Assembly: GCF_001693755.1 (NCBI RefSeq)
Contig: NZ_LYST01000055.1
Location: 1-64,000, forward strand
DNA from: Gilliamella sp. wkB171
GTDB lineage: Bacteria; Pseudomonadota; Gammaproteobacteria; Enterobacterales; Orbaceae
Length of the DNA stretch: 64,000 nucleotides
Reading direction: 5' to 3'
This document shows, piece by piece, positions 13,578-22,684 of this stretch; the first letter of the stretch is position 1, and each line of letters opens with the position of its first letter. The translations under genes were made by a program, and so were the position numbers. Below the pieces are notes generated by a model. That model ran no database searches, was not told the DNA's origin, and saw nothing but the letters and a program-made list of their open reading frames with translations.

Positions 13578-13859
13578 ATGTTACATACAATTTCAACTCA
13601 TCACTTAACAAATATTGATACAACACTCATATCTACGCAAGATGCCGTACTTTTTTGGCAAAATGGCGTTATGATTGCTTGTCAAAATAATGCCTTATTG
13701 AATGATATTTTACAAAAAACCACGCATTGTTATGTACTTGACAACGATATTATTGCTCGTGGCATTAGTCAATTCATCGATGTAAGGCTTGAAGTCATCA
13801 CTATGCAACAAGTAGTTGAATTAACAGCAAAGTATTATCCACAAATAAATTGGGAATAA
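13578..13859 (+). CDS. tusB: TusB, sulfur-relay subunit (DsrH-like)
   Basis: TusB is a subunit of the TusBCD complex that passes persulfide sulfur to TusE and MnmA for 2-thiouridine at U34 of tRNA. The 93-residue size is right. The start MLHTI, the DNDIIARGISQFID segment near the middle and the terminal QINW motif match E. coli TusB (MLHTL, NEDLIARGL, QMAW). TusC and TusD, normally encoded directly upstream, are not adjacent. Divergent from tsaE and followed by tsaC. Confidence 0.8.
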   Translation: MLHTISTHHLTNIDTTLISTQDAVLFWQNGVMIACQNNALLNDILQKTTHCYVLDNDIIARGISQFIDVRLEVITMQQVVELTAKYYPQINWE

Positions 13860-13990
13860 TCTGTTAATATCATTAAAAGAATTCATTATTCTTAAATAAC
13901 CACATATCAAAACAGAATTGGCACATTTGCAAATCTAAATCTTGCAGTTTAATATAAATTCAACTGTGTTTTAATGAATAGCTGATATTA

Positions 13991-14554
13991 ATGACCAATT
14001 TATTAACTTTATCGCAAGCAAATGCTCGATTAAAAAAAGGGGATGTCATAGCCTATCCAACCGAAGCTGTTTTTGGATTAGGTTGCGATCCTGATTGCCA
14101 ATCGGCAGTAATGACACTATTACAACTAAAGCAACGATCAATTGATAAAGGATTGATTTTAATTGCCAGCCATTTTAAACAACTTATCCCTTATATAGAT
14201 GAAACAGCGCTAACAATAGAACAACAACAAAAAGCAATAGCCAGTTGGCCTGGTCCTATTACTTGGCTTATGCCCAAAAATAAAACCACACCTTATTTTT
14301 TAACGGGGCAATATAATTCAATTGCGATAAGAGTAACAAATCATCCATTAGTTTGCCAACTTTGCGATTTATTTGGAAAACCATTAGTCTCAACCAGCGC
14401 CAATCGTTCTGGTCATGAACCTTGCCGAACCGTTATTGAAGTGACTAAACAATTTGGTGACACATTGCCTATCTTACAAGGTGAAACAGGGCAACGCTCA
14501 CAACCCTCTGAAATTAGAGATATCAAAACAGGACAAATTATTAGGCAAGGATAG
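13991..14554 (+). CDS. tsaC: L-threonylcarbamoyladenylate synthase TsaC
   Basis: TsaC (YrdC/RimN) makes threonylcarbamoyl-AMP from threonine, bicarbonate and ATP for t6A synthesis. The 187-residue protein is a single YrdC domain with the [19 protein letters not shown] nucleotide motif, the [13 protein letters not shown] block and [14 protein letters not shown] near 130. The size corresponds to the short TsaC form rather than Sua5. anmK starts 4 bases after its stop. Confidence 0.94.
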   Translation: MTNLLTLSQANARLKKGDVIAYPTEAVFGLGCDPDCQSAVMTLLQLKQRSIDKGLILIASHFKQLIPYIDETALTIEQQQKAIASWPGPITWLMPKNKTTPYFLTGQYNSIAIRVTNHPLVCQLCDLFGKPLVSTSANRSGHEPCRTVIEVTKQFGDTLPILQGETGQRSQPSEIRDIKTGQIIRQG

Positions 14555-14558
14555 TGTT

Positions 14559-15665
14559 ATGCAAAATTTATATATTGGCGTAATGTCGGGAACAAGTATG
14601 GATGGAATTGATATCGCGCTAGTTGATATCACAGCAGGAAAAGTCACATCCATTATCAGTGATTGTTATCCGATGCCAAATTCAATTAAACAACAATTAC
14701 TAACACTATGCGACACAAAACAGACAACATTAAAAGATTTAGGTCAGCTTGATCATCAACTTGGACTATTATTTGCTAATAGTATCAATCAATTTTTACA
14801 AAACAATCATATCAATAAAAACCAAATTAAAGCAATTGGCTGCCATGGGCAAACGATTTACCATCAACCAACAGGTAATAATCCTTTTACCATGCAAATT
14901 GGTGATGCCAATATTATTGCAGCTAAAACTGGCATTATCACCATTGCCGATTTTCGCCGTAAAGACATGGCTTATGGTGGGCAAGGTGCTCCACTAGTAC
15001 CTGCTTTTCATAAAGCAGTACTACAAGATCCACACATCAATCGAGTCATATTAAATATTGGTGGCATTAGTAATATTTCAGTCTTAATTCCTAATCAAAC
15101 AGTTATTGGATACGACACGGGGCCGGGTAATGTGTTACTTGATGGTTGGATAAATGAAAATCTTAATCAAAGCTATGATAAAGATGCGATGTGGGCAAAA
15201 ACAGGCCACATTCAACAAAACTTATTACATAAGTTACTTGATGAAGCATATTTCAAATTACCTGCACCTAAAAGCACTGGACGCGAATTATTTAACTTAC
15301 CGTGGTTACATGAAAAACTGGCAGGTATGAATTTAAAGGCACAAGATGTTCAAGCAACTTTAGTGGAATTAACCGCAATATCTATTGAACATGAAATTGA
15401 AAAATTACCTATCAGTAACAATTTACCTTGCGAATTATTGGTTTGTGGTGGTGGTGCTAAAAACCCACTGATTATGCAAAGATTATCAACATTATTACCT
15501 AACTGGACAGTATTAACCTCAAATGACAAAGGAATAAACAGTGATGATATGGAAGCAATTGCATTTGCCTGGCTTGCTTATTGTCGAATTAATCATATTC
15601 CATCCAACATTCCTGAAGTAACAGGAGCAAGCCAGGCAGTATGCTTAGGGGTGATATATCAATAA
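14559..15665 (+). CDS. anmK: Anhydro-N-acetylmuramic acid kinase
   Basis: AnmK hydrolyses and phosphorylates 1,6-anhydroMurNAc to MurNAc-6-P in murein recycling. The 368-residue protein starts with the family signature YIGVMSGTSMDGIDIALVD and carries GYDTGPGNVLLDGW and VCGGGAKNPLIM. The start is the ATG at 14559, preceded by GCAAGGA; the frame is open further upstream but that stretch is tsaC read in another frame. Probably cotranscribed with tsaC. Confidence 0.95.
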   Translation: MQNLYIGVMSGTSMDGIDIALVDITAGKVTSIISDCYPMPNSIKQQLLTLCDTKQTTLKDLGQLDHQLGLLFANSINQFLQNNHINKNQIKAIGCHGQTIYHQPTGNNPFTMQIGDANIIAAKTGIITIADFRRKDMAYGGQGAPLVPAFHKAVLQDPHINRVILNIGGISNISVLIPNQTVIGYDTGPGNVLLDGWINENLNQSYDKDAMWAKTGHIQQNLLHKLLDEAYFKLPAPKSTGRELFNLPWLHEKLAGMNLKAQDVQATLVELTAISIEHEIEKLPISNNLPCELLVCGGGAKNPLIMQRLSTLLPNWTVLTSNDKGINSDDMEAIAFAWLAYCRINHIPSNIPEVTGASQAVCLGVIYQ

Positions 15666-15751
15666 TTTAAATAATTAATCATCAAATTTTGTTAATTTAT
15701 TGTAACTAATTAATGCTGATATTTTAGCTATTGATTGACTAATTTCGCTAA

Positions 15752-16100
15752 TTAATTAGCTCCATCTTCAGCCGTATTACACCTAAAAATAGACGTTAAT
15801 AAACTTAACGCGGCAAGAATGTTACTTAAACGATCATAAATAGATACAGCAAAACATCTTAAACCAAGCTCAGACTCTTCATCATCTTTACCATATCCAC
15901 AACGTTTTACTTCATCAAGTTCAGCTAAAAAAGCATCTTTACTGGTTATAGTTTTAGGTATGTATTGGCTAAATTCAATGCTATTGACTGAATTTTTGTT
16001 ACTTTAATCATTAACCAAACAAGTCATACTTTTCCTAACCCTATAGGTGAAATAGCATCATTAAATCTCTTGTTTACTTACCGCGTAAAACTAGACAAAT
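15752..16100 (-). pseudogene. Remnant of an IclR-family transcriptional regulator
   Basis: Read leftward on the minus strand, one frame gives a recognisable IclR effector-domain tail ending at a stop at 15752. Parts include FSQYIPKTITSKDAFLAEL, then DEVKRCGYGKDDEESELG and LRCFAVSIYDRLSNILAALS. This corresponds to the conserved VRRxGYAxDxEExxxGxRCxAxPxxD pattern. Upstream, stops and at least one frame change interrupt it, but NDAISPIGLGKV near 16030-16065 fits the start of the effector domain. No helix-turn-helix part is readable. The rest of the 620-base gap (15666-16285) shows only A+T-rich sequence and a possible hairpin at 16246-16276. Confidence 0.65.
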
Positions 16101-16285
16101 CAATTCACACTCAAGTAATTCAGCAATTAGATAGCTTAAACAAAACACAACACCAAAAATGAGAGCACGAGTAAAAAATTTTCCTAACTATAATTACAAT
16201 AACTGCTTTGATAATAATATCGATTTTAAATTATCATTAATTTTAATCATCTGATTAATTAAATTAGATGATTTTTTTATTAGAA

Positions 16286-17065
16286 CTAAATCAAACCAAG
16301 TTTATGCAAAGCTTTAGCGATTCCATCATTGTTATTATCATCAGTAATAAATTCAGCATGTGCTTTTAGCCCATCAACAGCATTAGCCATGGCTATTGGA
16401 TGATCAACAGTTAAGAACATCTCAAAATCATTCATTCCATCACCAAATGCATAAGTTGGTACATCAGTGAATCCTTTTCGCTGTAATAACTGAGTTATGC
16501 CATTTCCTTTAGAACCACCGTGATTAAAAACATCAACGCAGTAGGGTGTATTACGAATAAAGGTCAATTCAGGAAATAGATCTCGATAATGTTCTTCGCC
16601 TGATTCACATAACAGCAATAACATTTGAATAGGTTGATTTAAATAGATCTGATCATCAACGGGAGGAACGGATTGTTTTAAATAATGATAAAATACCTTA
16701 GCAGGTTGACTATCTTGCGAAACACGCATAATTTCATAATTATAAAAAGAGAGAGGTATATCCATTTGTTGTTTGGAAAATTGATAAATTCTAGCTATCA
16801 CATCTTTATCAATATTATTCGTAAAGACCGTTTCACCTTGATAAAGTACCACTTGACCATTCATTCCAACAATTGAATCGATTTGTGTTTTATGCATCAA
16901 GTCAACAACTTCACAAGGCGTTCGTCCCGTCGCTAACATGGGAATAATATTATTTTGTTTAAGCTTATTTATAGCTTGATAAGAACTGGGTAAAACTTCA
17001 ATTTGACTATTAAATAGTGTTCCATCTAAATCAAAAAAAACGATAGCTTCAGGCTTTTTACTCAT
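16286..17065 (-). CDS. Cof-type HAD-IIB sugar-phosphate phosphatase
   Basis: Cytosolic HAD hydrolase, type IIB cap. The 259-residue protein has motif I FFDLDGT (nucleophile Asp12, acid/base Asp14), motif II LATGR, the Lys in the GGSKG segment, and motif IV FGDGMNDFEMF. Members dephosphorylate sugar phosphates, flavin or pyridoxal phosphates; the substrate cannot be read from sequence. The gene begins one base after the hda stop, so it is likely cotranscribed with hda. Confidence 0.85.
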   Translation of the reverse strand: MSKKPEAIVFFDLDGTLFNSQIEVLPSSYQAINKLKQNNIIPMLATGRTPCEVVDLMHKTQIDSIVGMNGQVVLYQGETVFTNNIDKDVIARIYQFSKQQMDIPLSFYNYEIMRVSQDSQPAKVFYHYLKQSVPPVDDQIYLNQPIQMLLLLCESGEEHYRDLFPELTFIRNTPYCVDVFNHGGSKGNGITQLLQRKGFTDVPTYAFGDGMNDFEMFLTVDHPIAMANAVDGLKAHAEFITDDNNNDGIAKALHKLGLI

Positions 17066-17066
17066 A

Positions 17067-17750
17067 CTACAAATCCAAAATATATTTAATAAAAGGAATA
17101 GTTAACTTACGTTGTTGAGCAAGCGTTGCAACTTCAAACTTTTCTAATAAAGAAAACAGTGTACGCATATCACGATTAACACGTTTTAATAAAAACAATC
17201 CAACTTCGGTTGATAATTCAAAACCACTTAATTTAGCTCTTAATTGTAAAGCTTTAAGCTTATCATCATCACTTAATTCTTTTAATTGATAAACTTGTCC
17301 CCAAGATAATCGAGAAACCAAATCAGGTAAAGTAAAACAAATCTGTTTAGGAGGTGCATTAGCTGTAATTAATAACTTACTTACATTTTTCTCAGTTAAA
17401 CGATTAAATAAATCGAAAATAGCCTCTTCCCAATCTCTATGACCAGCTATAGCATCAATATCATCTAAACACACTAAATCATAATTATCCAAGCCTTGTA
17501 AAATTTCGGGAACAAGATGGTAATACTGCTTTAAAGGAATATAACTGGCTAACTTATTTTGATTTGAAGCATGCAACAAATGAGTCCGACCAGAAGCACT
17601 TGCCGACCACATATAAAAGACATTGAAACCTGGCTTATCAAATAAAGCTTGTAACGAATCGAACAATAATTGATTATCGCCCACATAAAAACTATCAAAA
17701 GTTTCACTATTAGATAAAGAAAAAGGTAAAGGTAACTGTGAAAGAGTAAT
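17067..17750 (-). CDS. hda: Hda, regulatory inactivator of DnaA, with an ATT start
   Basis: Hda is an AAA+ protein that, bound to the DNA clamp, stimulates ATP hydrolysis by DnaA and prevents re-initiation. The core has a P-loop-like SASASGRTHLLHA, Walker B LVCLDDIDAI and the C-terminal MRTLFSLLEK/AQRKLTIPF motifs of Hda. The clamp-binding motif, QLSLPL in E. coli, appears here as QLPLPF and lies upstream of the first GTG (17684). Reading back, the frame is open to a TGA at 17760; the only start-like codon behind a ribosome site is ATT at 17748-17750, with GAGG 7 nt upstream. This gives 227 residues against 233 in E. coli, whose hda is itself known to start at a rare CTG. Confidence 0.88.
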   Translation of the reverse strand: MTLSQLPLPFSLSNSETFDSFYVGDNQLLFDSLQALFDKPGFNVFYMWSASASGRTHLLHASNQNKLASYIPLKQYYHLVPEILQGLDNYDLVCLDDIDAIAGHRDWEEAIFDLFNRLTEKNVSKLLITANAPPKQICFTLPDLVSRLSWGQVYQLKELSDDDKLKALQLRAKLSGFELSTEVGLFLLKRVNRDMRTLFSLLEKFEVATLAQQRKLTIPFIKYILDL

Positions 17751-17939
17751 AAAATAACCTCACAATAAAAATAATTTCATGATAAGTATAAATTTGCTAC
17801 CACAAAAATCAATCACTTTTGTATAAAACAAATCAAGCATAATAACCATCTTACTTAATAAGCTAAATAGAGCAATACAGATCAAACAACAGTGTTTAAA
17901 ACATCACCGCTAATATATCAAAATTTAAGCAAACAAATT

Positions 17940-18300
17940 TATTTTTTGTGGATAACTTTGTGATAAATACGGCTAATAAGCTGTTATAATCGGATTAATA
18001 ACCTTAAAGGCAAAAACAATTGTGGATAAATACAATAGTTATAAACAAGTCTAAATCCAAAAAGATCCGATCAATTAACAGAATTAGATCGCAACTAAGA
18101 TCCTAAATAATAATCACAAAAATAAGTTATCAACAGAAGTCATCTAAACTAATAACAATAAAAATAAAAAGATCAAATAAAAGATCTTATTTAATTTAAA
18201 TAGCGATCAAAATAGATCATTTGACGTAATCAAAAAGATGAGTACAATTCCTAACGCTAAATAAACCCTAATCACCTGATCAAAAACGACGATCATCAAT
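17940..18300 (+). other. oriC: Putative chromosomal replication origin (oriC)
   Basis: Non-coding, A+T-rich region between hda and mnmG, the gene that flanks oriC in many gammaproteobacteria. DnaA boxes: TGTGGATAA at 17947-17955 and 18021-18029 (both TTATCCACA on the minus strand), and near-matches TTATAAACA at 18039-18047 and TTATCAACA at 18127-18135. Next to mnmG are three 13-mer-like AT repeats around GATC at 18158-18197, as in the E. coli unwinding element. Ten GATC sites fall between 18064 and 18294. Box order and orientation relative to mnmG mimic E. coli R4 to R1 followed by the unwinding element. Confidence 0.82.
17982..17990 (+). promoter_or_regulatory. Extended -10 promoter candidate reading through oriC to mnmG
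   Basis: TGTTATAAT is a perfect extended -10 (TGnTATAAT). No convincing -35 is seen at 16-18 nt. It would drive rightward transcription across the origin into mnmG, similar in role to mioC transcription through oriC in E. coli. Confidence 0.4.
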
Positions 18301-18326
18301 ATATAAATAAAAACAACGAGGCTTTT

Positions 18327-20219
18327 ATGTTTTATCCAGATCTTTTTGATGTCATTATTGTTGGTGGCGGCCATGCAGGAACAGAAGCAGCAATGGCATC
18401 AGCTAGAATGGGCAGAAAAACACTACTATTAACCCATAATATCAATACGTTAGGTCAAATGTCTTGCAACCCTGCAATTGGTGGTATTGGTAAAGGGCAT
18501 CTAGTAAAAGAGATCGATGCAATGGGCGGACTCATGGCACACGCTATTGATCTAGCAGGGATCCAGTTTAGGATCTTAAATAGTAGTAAAGGTCCTGCTG
18601 TGCGAGCTACTCGCGCTCAGGCAGATCGATCGCTTTATCGAAAAGTGATCCGAACAACACTTGAAAACCAACCTAATTTAATGCTATTTCAACAATCAGT
18701 TGAAGATGTGATCATCGAAAACGATCAGATCACAGGTGTAAAAACTCAAATGGGTGTATCTTTTAGAGCAAAAGCCGTAGTATTAACAGCAGGCACTTTC
18801 TTAGATGGAAAGATCCACATCGGTTTAGATAATTACAGCGGTGGTCGAACAGGCGATCCAGCATCAATTGGTTTATCAAAATCATTGCATCAATATCCAT
18901 TTAGAATGGGTCGCTTAAAAACAGGTACACCACCACGTATCGATGCGAGAACTATTGATTTTTCAAAACTTGGAACACAATATGGCGATGATCCCGTTCC
19001 GGTATTCTCATTTTTAGGTCATGCTAGTGAACATCCAAAGCAGATCCCATGTTATATAACAAGTACTAACGAAACCACACACGAGATCATTCGTAACAGT
19101 TTAGATCGCAGCCCTATGTACACAGGTGTTATTGAAGGTGTAGGTCCAAGATACTGCCCTTCCATTGAAGATAAGATCATGCGCTTTGCTGATCGTAATT
19201 CCCATCAGATCTATTTGGAACCTGAAGGATTAGATAGTAATGAAATCTATCCAAATGGGATCTCAACAAGTCTACCTTTTGATACTCAACTTGCATTCGT
19301 ACGTAGTATGAAAGGGCTTGAAAATGCTAATATTGTAAGGCCCGGTTATGCGATCGAATATGATTATTTTGATCCAAGAGATCTTAAACCGACGTTAGAA
19401 AGCAAAGTGATCAAAGGGCTATTTTTAGCCGGTCAAATCAACGGCACAACTGGTTATGAAGAAGCTGCGGCCCAAGGGATGCTAGCTGGGTTAAATGCAG
19501 CAAGATTTGTATATGATCAAGATCAATGGTATCCAACACGTGATCAAGCTTATTTAGGCGTCTTGGTAGATGATCTTTGTACATTAGGCACAAATGAACC
19601 TTACCGCATGTTTACTTCTCGCGCTGAATATCGCTTGATGTTACGTGAAGATAATGCAGATATTCGCTTAACTGAAATCGGACGTAAATTAGGGATGGTT
19701 GATGATTACCGTTGGCAAAAATTTAATGAAAAATTTGAAGCAGTGGAACAAGAAAGGGCACGTCTGCGTGATATTTGGGTTCATCCTCATATCGAAACCA
19801 TTGATGAAGTGAATGCGGTCCTAAGTGCTAATTTAACCAAAGAAGCCAATGGTGAAGAGCTACTAAAACGTCCTGAAATGAATTATCAAACGTTAAAAAA
19901 ACTATCACTGTTTGCACCAGGGGTAAGCGATCCGCAAGCAGCTGAACAAGTTGAAATTCAAGTCAAGTATGATGGTTATATCAAACTGCAAATTGAAGAA
20001 ATAGAGCGTCAAAAACGTAATGAACAAACATTGATCCCTGCGCATATTGATTATGCAGAAATATCAGGGTTATCTAATGAAGTAGTGGCTAAATTGAAAC
20101 AACATAAACCTGTTTCTATTGGGCAAGCTTCACGTATTTCGGGTATTACGCCTGCTGCTATTTCAATGTTATTGGTTTACTTAAAAAAGAAAAATTATGT
20201 TAAAAAAGAAACTCATTAA
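18327..20219 (+). CDS. mnmG: tRNA uridine-5-carboxymethylaminomethyl modification enzyme MnmG
   Basis: MnmG (GidA), with MnmE, installs the cmnm5 group at U34 of tRNAs. The 630-residue protein has the N-terminal FAD motif [11 protein letters not shown] (about 12-22), the [14 protein letters not shown] signature, the [13 protein letters not shown] motif, and the C-terminal helical domain. Adjacent to the putative oriC on the leading strand, with rsmG overlapping its 3' end by 23 nt. GATC tetranucleotides are extremely dense in its first 1,250 bases and scarce afterwards. Confidence 0.97.
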   Translation: MFYPDLFDVIIVGGGHAGTEAAMASARMGRKTLLLTHNINTLGQMSCNPAIGGIGKGHLVKEIDAMGGLMAHAIDLAGIQFRILNSSKGPAVRATRAQADRSLYRKVIRTTLENQPNLMLFQQSVEDVIIENDQITGVKTQMGVSFRAKAVVLTAGTFLDGKIHIGLDNYSGGRTGDPASIGLSKSLHQYPFRMGRLKTGTPPRIDARTIDFSKLGTQYGDDPVPVFSFLGHASEHPKQIPCYITSTNETTHEIIRNSLDRSPMYTGVIEGVGPRYCPSIEDKIMRFADRNSHQIYLEPEGLDSNEIYPNGISTSLPFDTQLAFVRSMKGLENANIVRPGYAIEYDYFDPRDLKPTLESKVIKGLFLAGQINGTTGYEEAAAQGMLAGLNAARFVYDQDQWYPTRDQAYLGVLVDDLCTLGTNEPYRMFTSRAEYRLMLREDNADIRLTEIGRKLGMVDDYRWQKFNEKFEAVEQERARLRDIWVHPHIETIDEVNAVLSANLTKEANGEELLKRPEMNYQTLKKLSLFAPGVSDPQAAEQVEIQVKYDGYIKLQIEEIERQKRNEQTLIPAHIDYAEISGLSNEVVAKLKQHKPVSIGQASRISGITPAAISMLLVYLKKKNYVKKETH

Positions 20220-20796
20220 TCTAATTGATCAAACTGATCTTTTGATCTCAGATCAACAAATTGATCTATTAATTGATTATGTTGAAATGTTACATAAGTG
20301 GAATAAAGCTTACAATTTAACTGCTGTGCGAGATCCTAACGAAATGTTAGTTAAGCATATTATGGATAGTCTTGTTGTATCGCCTTATTTAGAAGGTAAA
20401 ACGTTTATTGATGTCGGAACGGGGCCAGGTTTACCTGGCATCCCATTAGCAATTATCAACCCTGAAAAACAATTTGATCTCGTTGATAGTTTAGGTAAAC
20501 GAATTCGTTTTTTAAAACAAGTACAATTTGAATTAAAGTTAACTAATATAAATCCAGTACAAAGTCGAATTGAACAATATTGCGATAAAAAGTTTGATGG
20601 TGTGATTAGTCGTGCTTTTGCTTCCCTGCAAGATATGCTTAATTGGTGTAAACATTTACCTAATGAACATGGTGCTTTTTATGCGCTTAAAGGCAGTGAG
20701 ATCGATACTATTCCCGATGGTTTTATACTTAAACAAAATATTAAATTGACTATTCCCCAATTAGATGCCGAAAGACGTTTGGTGATAATTCAATAG
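20197..20796 (+). CDS. rsmG: 16S rRNA m7G527 methyltransferase RsmG
   Basis: RsmG (GidB) methylates N7 of G527 in 16S rRNA with S-adenosylmethionine. The 199-residue protein has the SAM-binding motif [17 protein letters not shown] near residue 70 and the [11 protein letters not shown] segment near 41. It overlaps mnmG, implying translational coupling. Five GATC sites fall in 40 bases near its start (20227-20266). In E. coli the atp operon follows; here a convergent amiC does. Confidence 0.95.
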   Translation: MLKKKLINLIDQTDLLISDQQIDLLIDYVEMLHKWNKAYNLTAVRDPNEMLVKHIMDSLVVSPYLEGKTFIDVGTGPGLPGIPLAIINPEKQFDLVDSLGKRIRFLKQVQFELKLTNINPVQSRIEQYCDKKFDGVISRAFASLQDMLNWCKHLPNEHGAFYALKGSEIDTIPDGFILKQNIKLTIPQLDAERRLVIIQ

Positions 20797-20823
20797 TGTT
20801 ATGTTTAGTCACTTTTACGATTG

Positions 20824-22071
20824 CTAGTTTTTACGTTTTTTGACGTAATCTTTAATGCCATCTACGATCGCTTTAGATACTTGATTTTGAAACGAAGCTG
20901 TTTTTAATTTTTGCTCTTCTGAAGCATTACTAATAAAAGCAGTTTCGACTAAAACCGAAGGAATATCTGGTGCTTTTAATACAGCAAATCCCGCTTTTTC
21001 AAGTGACGGTTTATGTAATTTATTGACACTTTTCATTCTATTTAAAATGGCATTGCCGAGTAATACACCATTGCTCAGTGTGGTTTTTTGCACTAAATCT
21101 AAAATGGTATTATCTAAATATTTATCACCACTACGACTGACGCCGCCTATTTGGTCGGCCTCATTTTGAGTTTGTGCTAAATAGCTAGCTGCTGAGCTAC
21201 TTGCGCCGCGTGTAGATAAAGCAAATACTGACGATCCTTTTACTGATGAGCTAGCAAAGGCATCGGCATGAATAGAAATAAATATATCAGCGTGTAATGA
21301 TCGAGCTTTAGCTACTCTAACTTTCAATGGTATAAAGACATCCTCATTACGTGTCATGTAGACTTTTATATTAGGTTCTTTTTTCAAAGAACTGTAAGCT
21401 CGACGGGCAATTTGTAAAACGACATCTTTTTCACGCGTCTTATTATTTCCAATAGCGCCAGGATCTTCGCCTCCATGTCCAGGATCGAGAACAACAATAA
21501 TAGGTGCGTTTTTGTTTTTATTTGTTGCTGTTTTGATCTCAGCTTGTTTTTTATTAAGATCGCCTTTTTTATACTCTTCTAATAATGCAAGCAAAGGATC
21601 ATCATCTGTTGCTGATGAAGGCTTAGATGGATAAAGATCGATGACTAAACGATGTTTAAATTCAGCTACAGGCGATAAGCTAAAGGTATTTGGTTGAATA
21701 CCTTGCTTCAAATTGATCATGATTCGAACTTTTTTTGAATCAAGTTGGGCAACACTTATTGATTTGATATAAGGATCTCGAGGTAATACTTTAGATGAAA
21801 TCTTTTTTAAAGTAGCATCTAAATTAATATTCTCAATATCAATGGCAAGCCTTTCTGGATTGGTCAATAAAGTGTGTTTGAATTTTAAATTTACATTCGA
21901 TTCTAATGTTATTCGAGTATAGGTCGATGAAGGCCAAACTCTAACGGCTATGACCTGAGCTAAGTTTGCTGCAAAACCTACTTTTGTGACAGATAATAAA
22001 CATGTCGCAATAATACCTTTAATGAGTAGGCGTTTTGTTGGACTAAATGTTTTTGACATATCTAAACACAT
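20824..22071 (-). CDS. amiC: N-acetylmuramoyl-L-alanine amidase AmiC-type
   Basis: Periplasmic zinc amidase for septal murein splitting. The 415-residue protein has an N-terminal export signal, an AMIN domain with the AmiC-like RVWPSSTYTRITLES (about 48-150), a linker, then Amidase_3: DPGHGGEDPGAIG, SIHADAF, and catalytic Glu in SVLVETAFIS. The signal sequence SPTKRLLIKG resembles the Tat signal of E. coli AmiC but has Lys-Arg where the twin arginines would be. An ATG four codons later (22059) gives MSKTF and may be the real start; neither start has a strong ribosome site. Confidence 0.92.
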   Translation of the reverse strand: MCLDMSKTFSPTKRLLIKGIIATCLLSVTKVGFAANLAQVIAVRVWPSSTYTRITLESNVNLKFKHTLLTNPERLAIDIENINLDATLKKISSKVLPRDPYIKSISVAQLDSKKVRIMINLKQGIQPNTFSLSPVAEFKHRLVIDLYPSKPSSATDDDPLLALLEEYKKGDLNKKQAEIKTATNKNKNAPIIVVLDPGHGGEDPGAIGNNKTREKDVVLQIARRAYSSLKKEPNIKVYMTRNEDVFIPLKVRVAKARSLHADIFISIHADAFASSSVKGSSVFALSTRGASSSAASYLAQTQNEADQIGGVSRSGDKYLDNTILDLVQKTTLSNGVLLGNAILNRMKSVNKLHKPSLEKAGFAVLKAPDIPSVLVETAFISNASEEQKLKTASFQNQVSKAIVDGIKDYVKKRKN

Positions 22072-22684
22072 TATTTTCTAAATAAATTGATCGTGAATAA
22101 TAGCATAAAATATATTGATATTAAAAAGAATGATTCTCATCTTTAATTGGCTTTTTTATTTGATAAGTTATCTATTGATTATGTTATAGCCGCGGCCTTG
22201 ATATTTTTTATTCAGGTTAGGATTATATTTAACTCAAGGTTTAATCAATTTGGCTTTGTTGGCATTGTTTGTTAAAACTTTTAAACAATGAAATTTATAT
22301 TTTTGATGAAAATAGGAAGTAATCAAATTGGCGCTATCATGCATTTTTCAGTTTGCCTACTTATTTTACACTACTAGATAAATTAAAAATTACGTTATTA
22401 ATAAATCAGTTATAATAAAATTATATCTACGATAAATTTTGACTAAGTGTTAGACAATAAATTGATTGGTGATGTTTTTAGTTAGCAAAATAACCTTTTT
22501 TTTACTGTTAAATTTTTTCTAAAATATTGCTATTTTCAATAAAAAAATCCAATACGCTACTTTGTTTTGTTATTTTTCATTTTTATTATAGACCCTACAA
22601 TTACAAAGGATTACAATATGGCACGCTAAAATCGCGGATTTAAACCCGTTTTCATTTTAACAATTAAATATAGCTGAGTTATTG
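22072..22684 (+). promoter_or_regulatory. amiC-miaB divergent intergenic region
   Basis: About 610 A+T-rich bases. For miaB, TTGTTT (22562-22567) and TATTAT (22584-22589) with 16 nt spacing make a plausible promoter. A weak Fur-like half site (minus strand TGAGAATCATT, 22130-22140) lies upstream of amiC. At 22618-22629 a four-codon reading frame ATG-GCA-CGC-TAA follows a good AAAGGA ribosome site. No other gene or repeat is evident. Confidence 0.35.

Noticed and set aside
14454-14558. Upstream extension of anmK overlapping tsaC
   Set aside because: The added residues are tsaC read in another frame; the family starts at YIGVMSGTS and ATG 14559 has a ribosome site.
16246-16276. ATCATCT/AGATGAT hairpin with T-run on the plus strand
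   Set aside because: It points rightward but no active plus-strand gene ends nearby; left only as a mention.
22129-22142. Fur box before amiC
   Set aside because: Only one half matches the consensus well, and amiC is not an expected Fur target.
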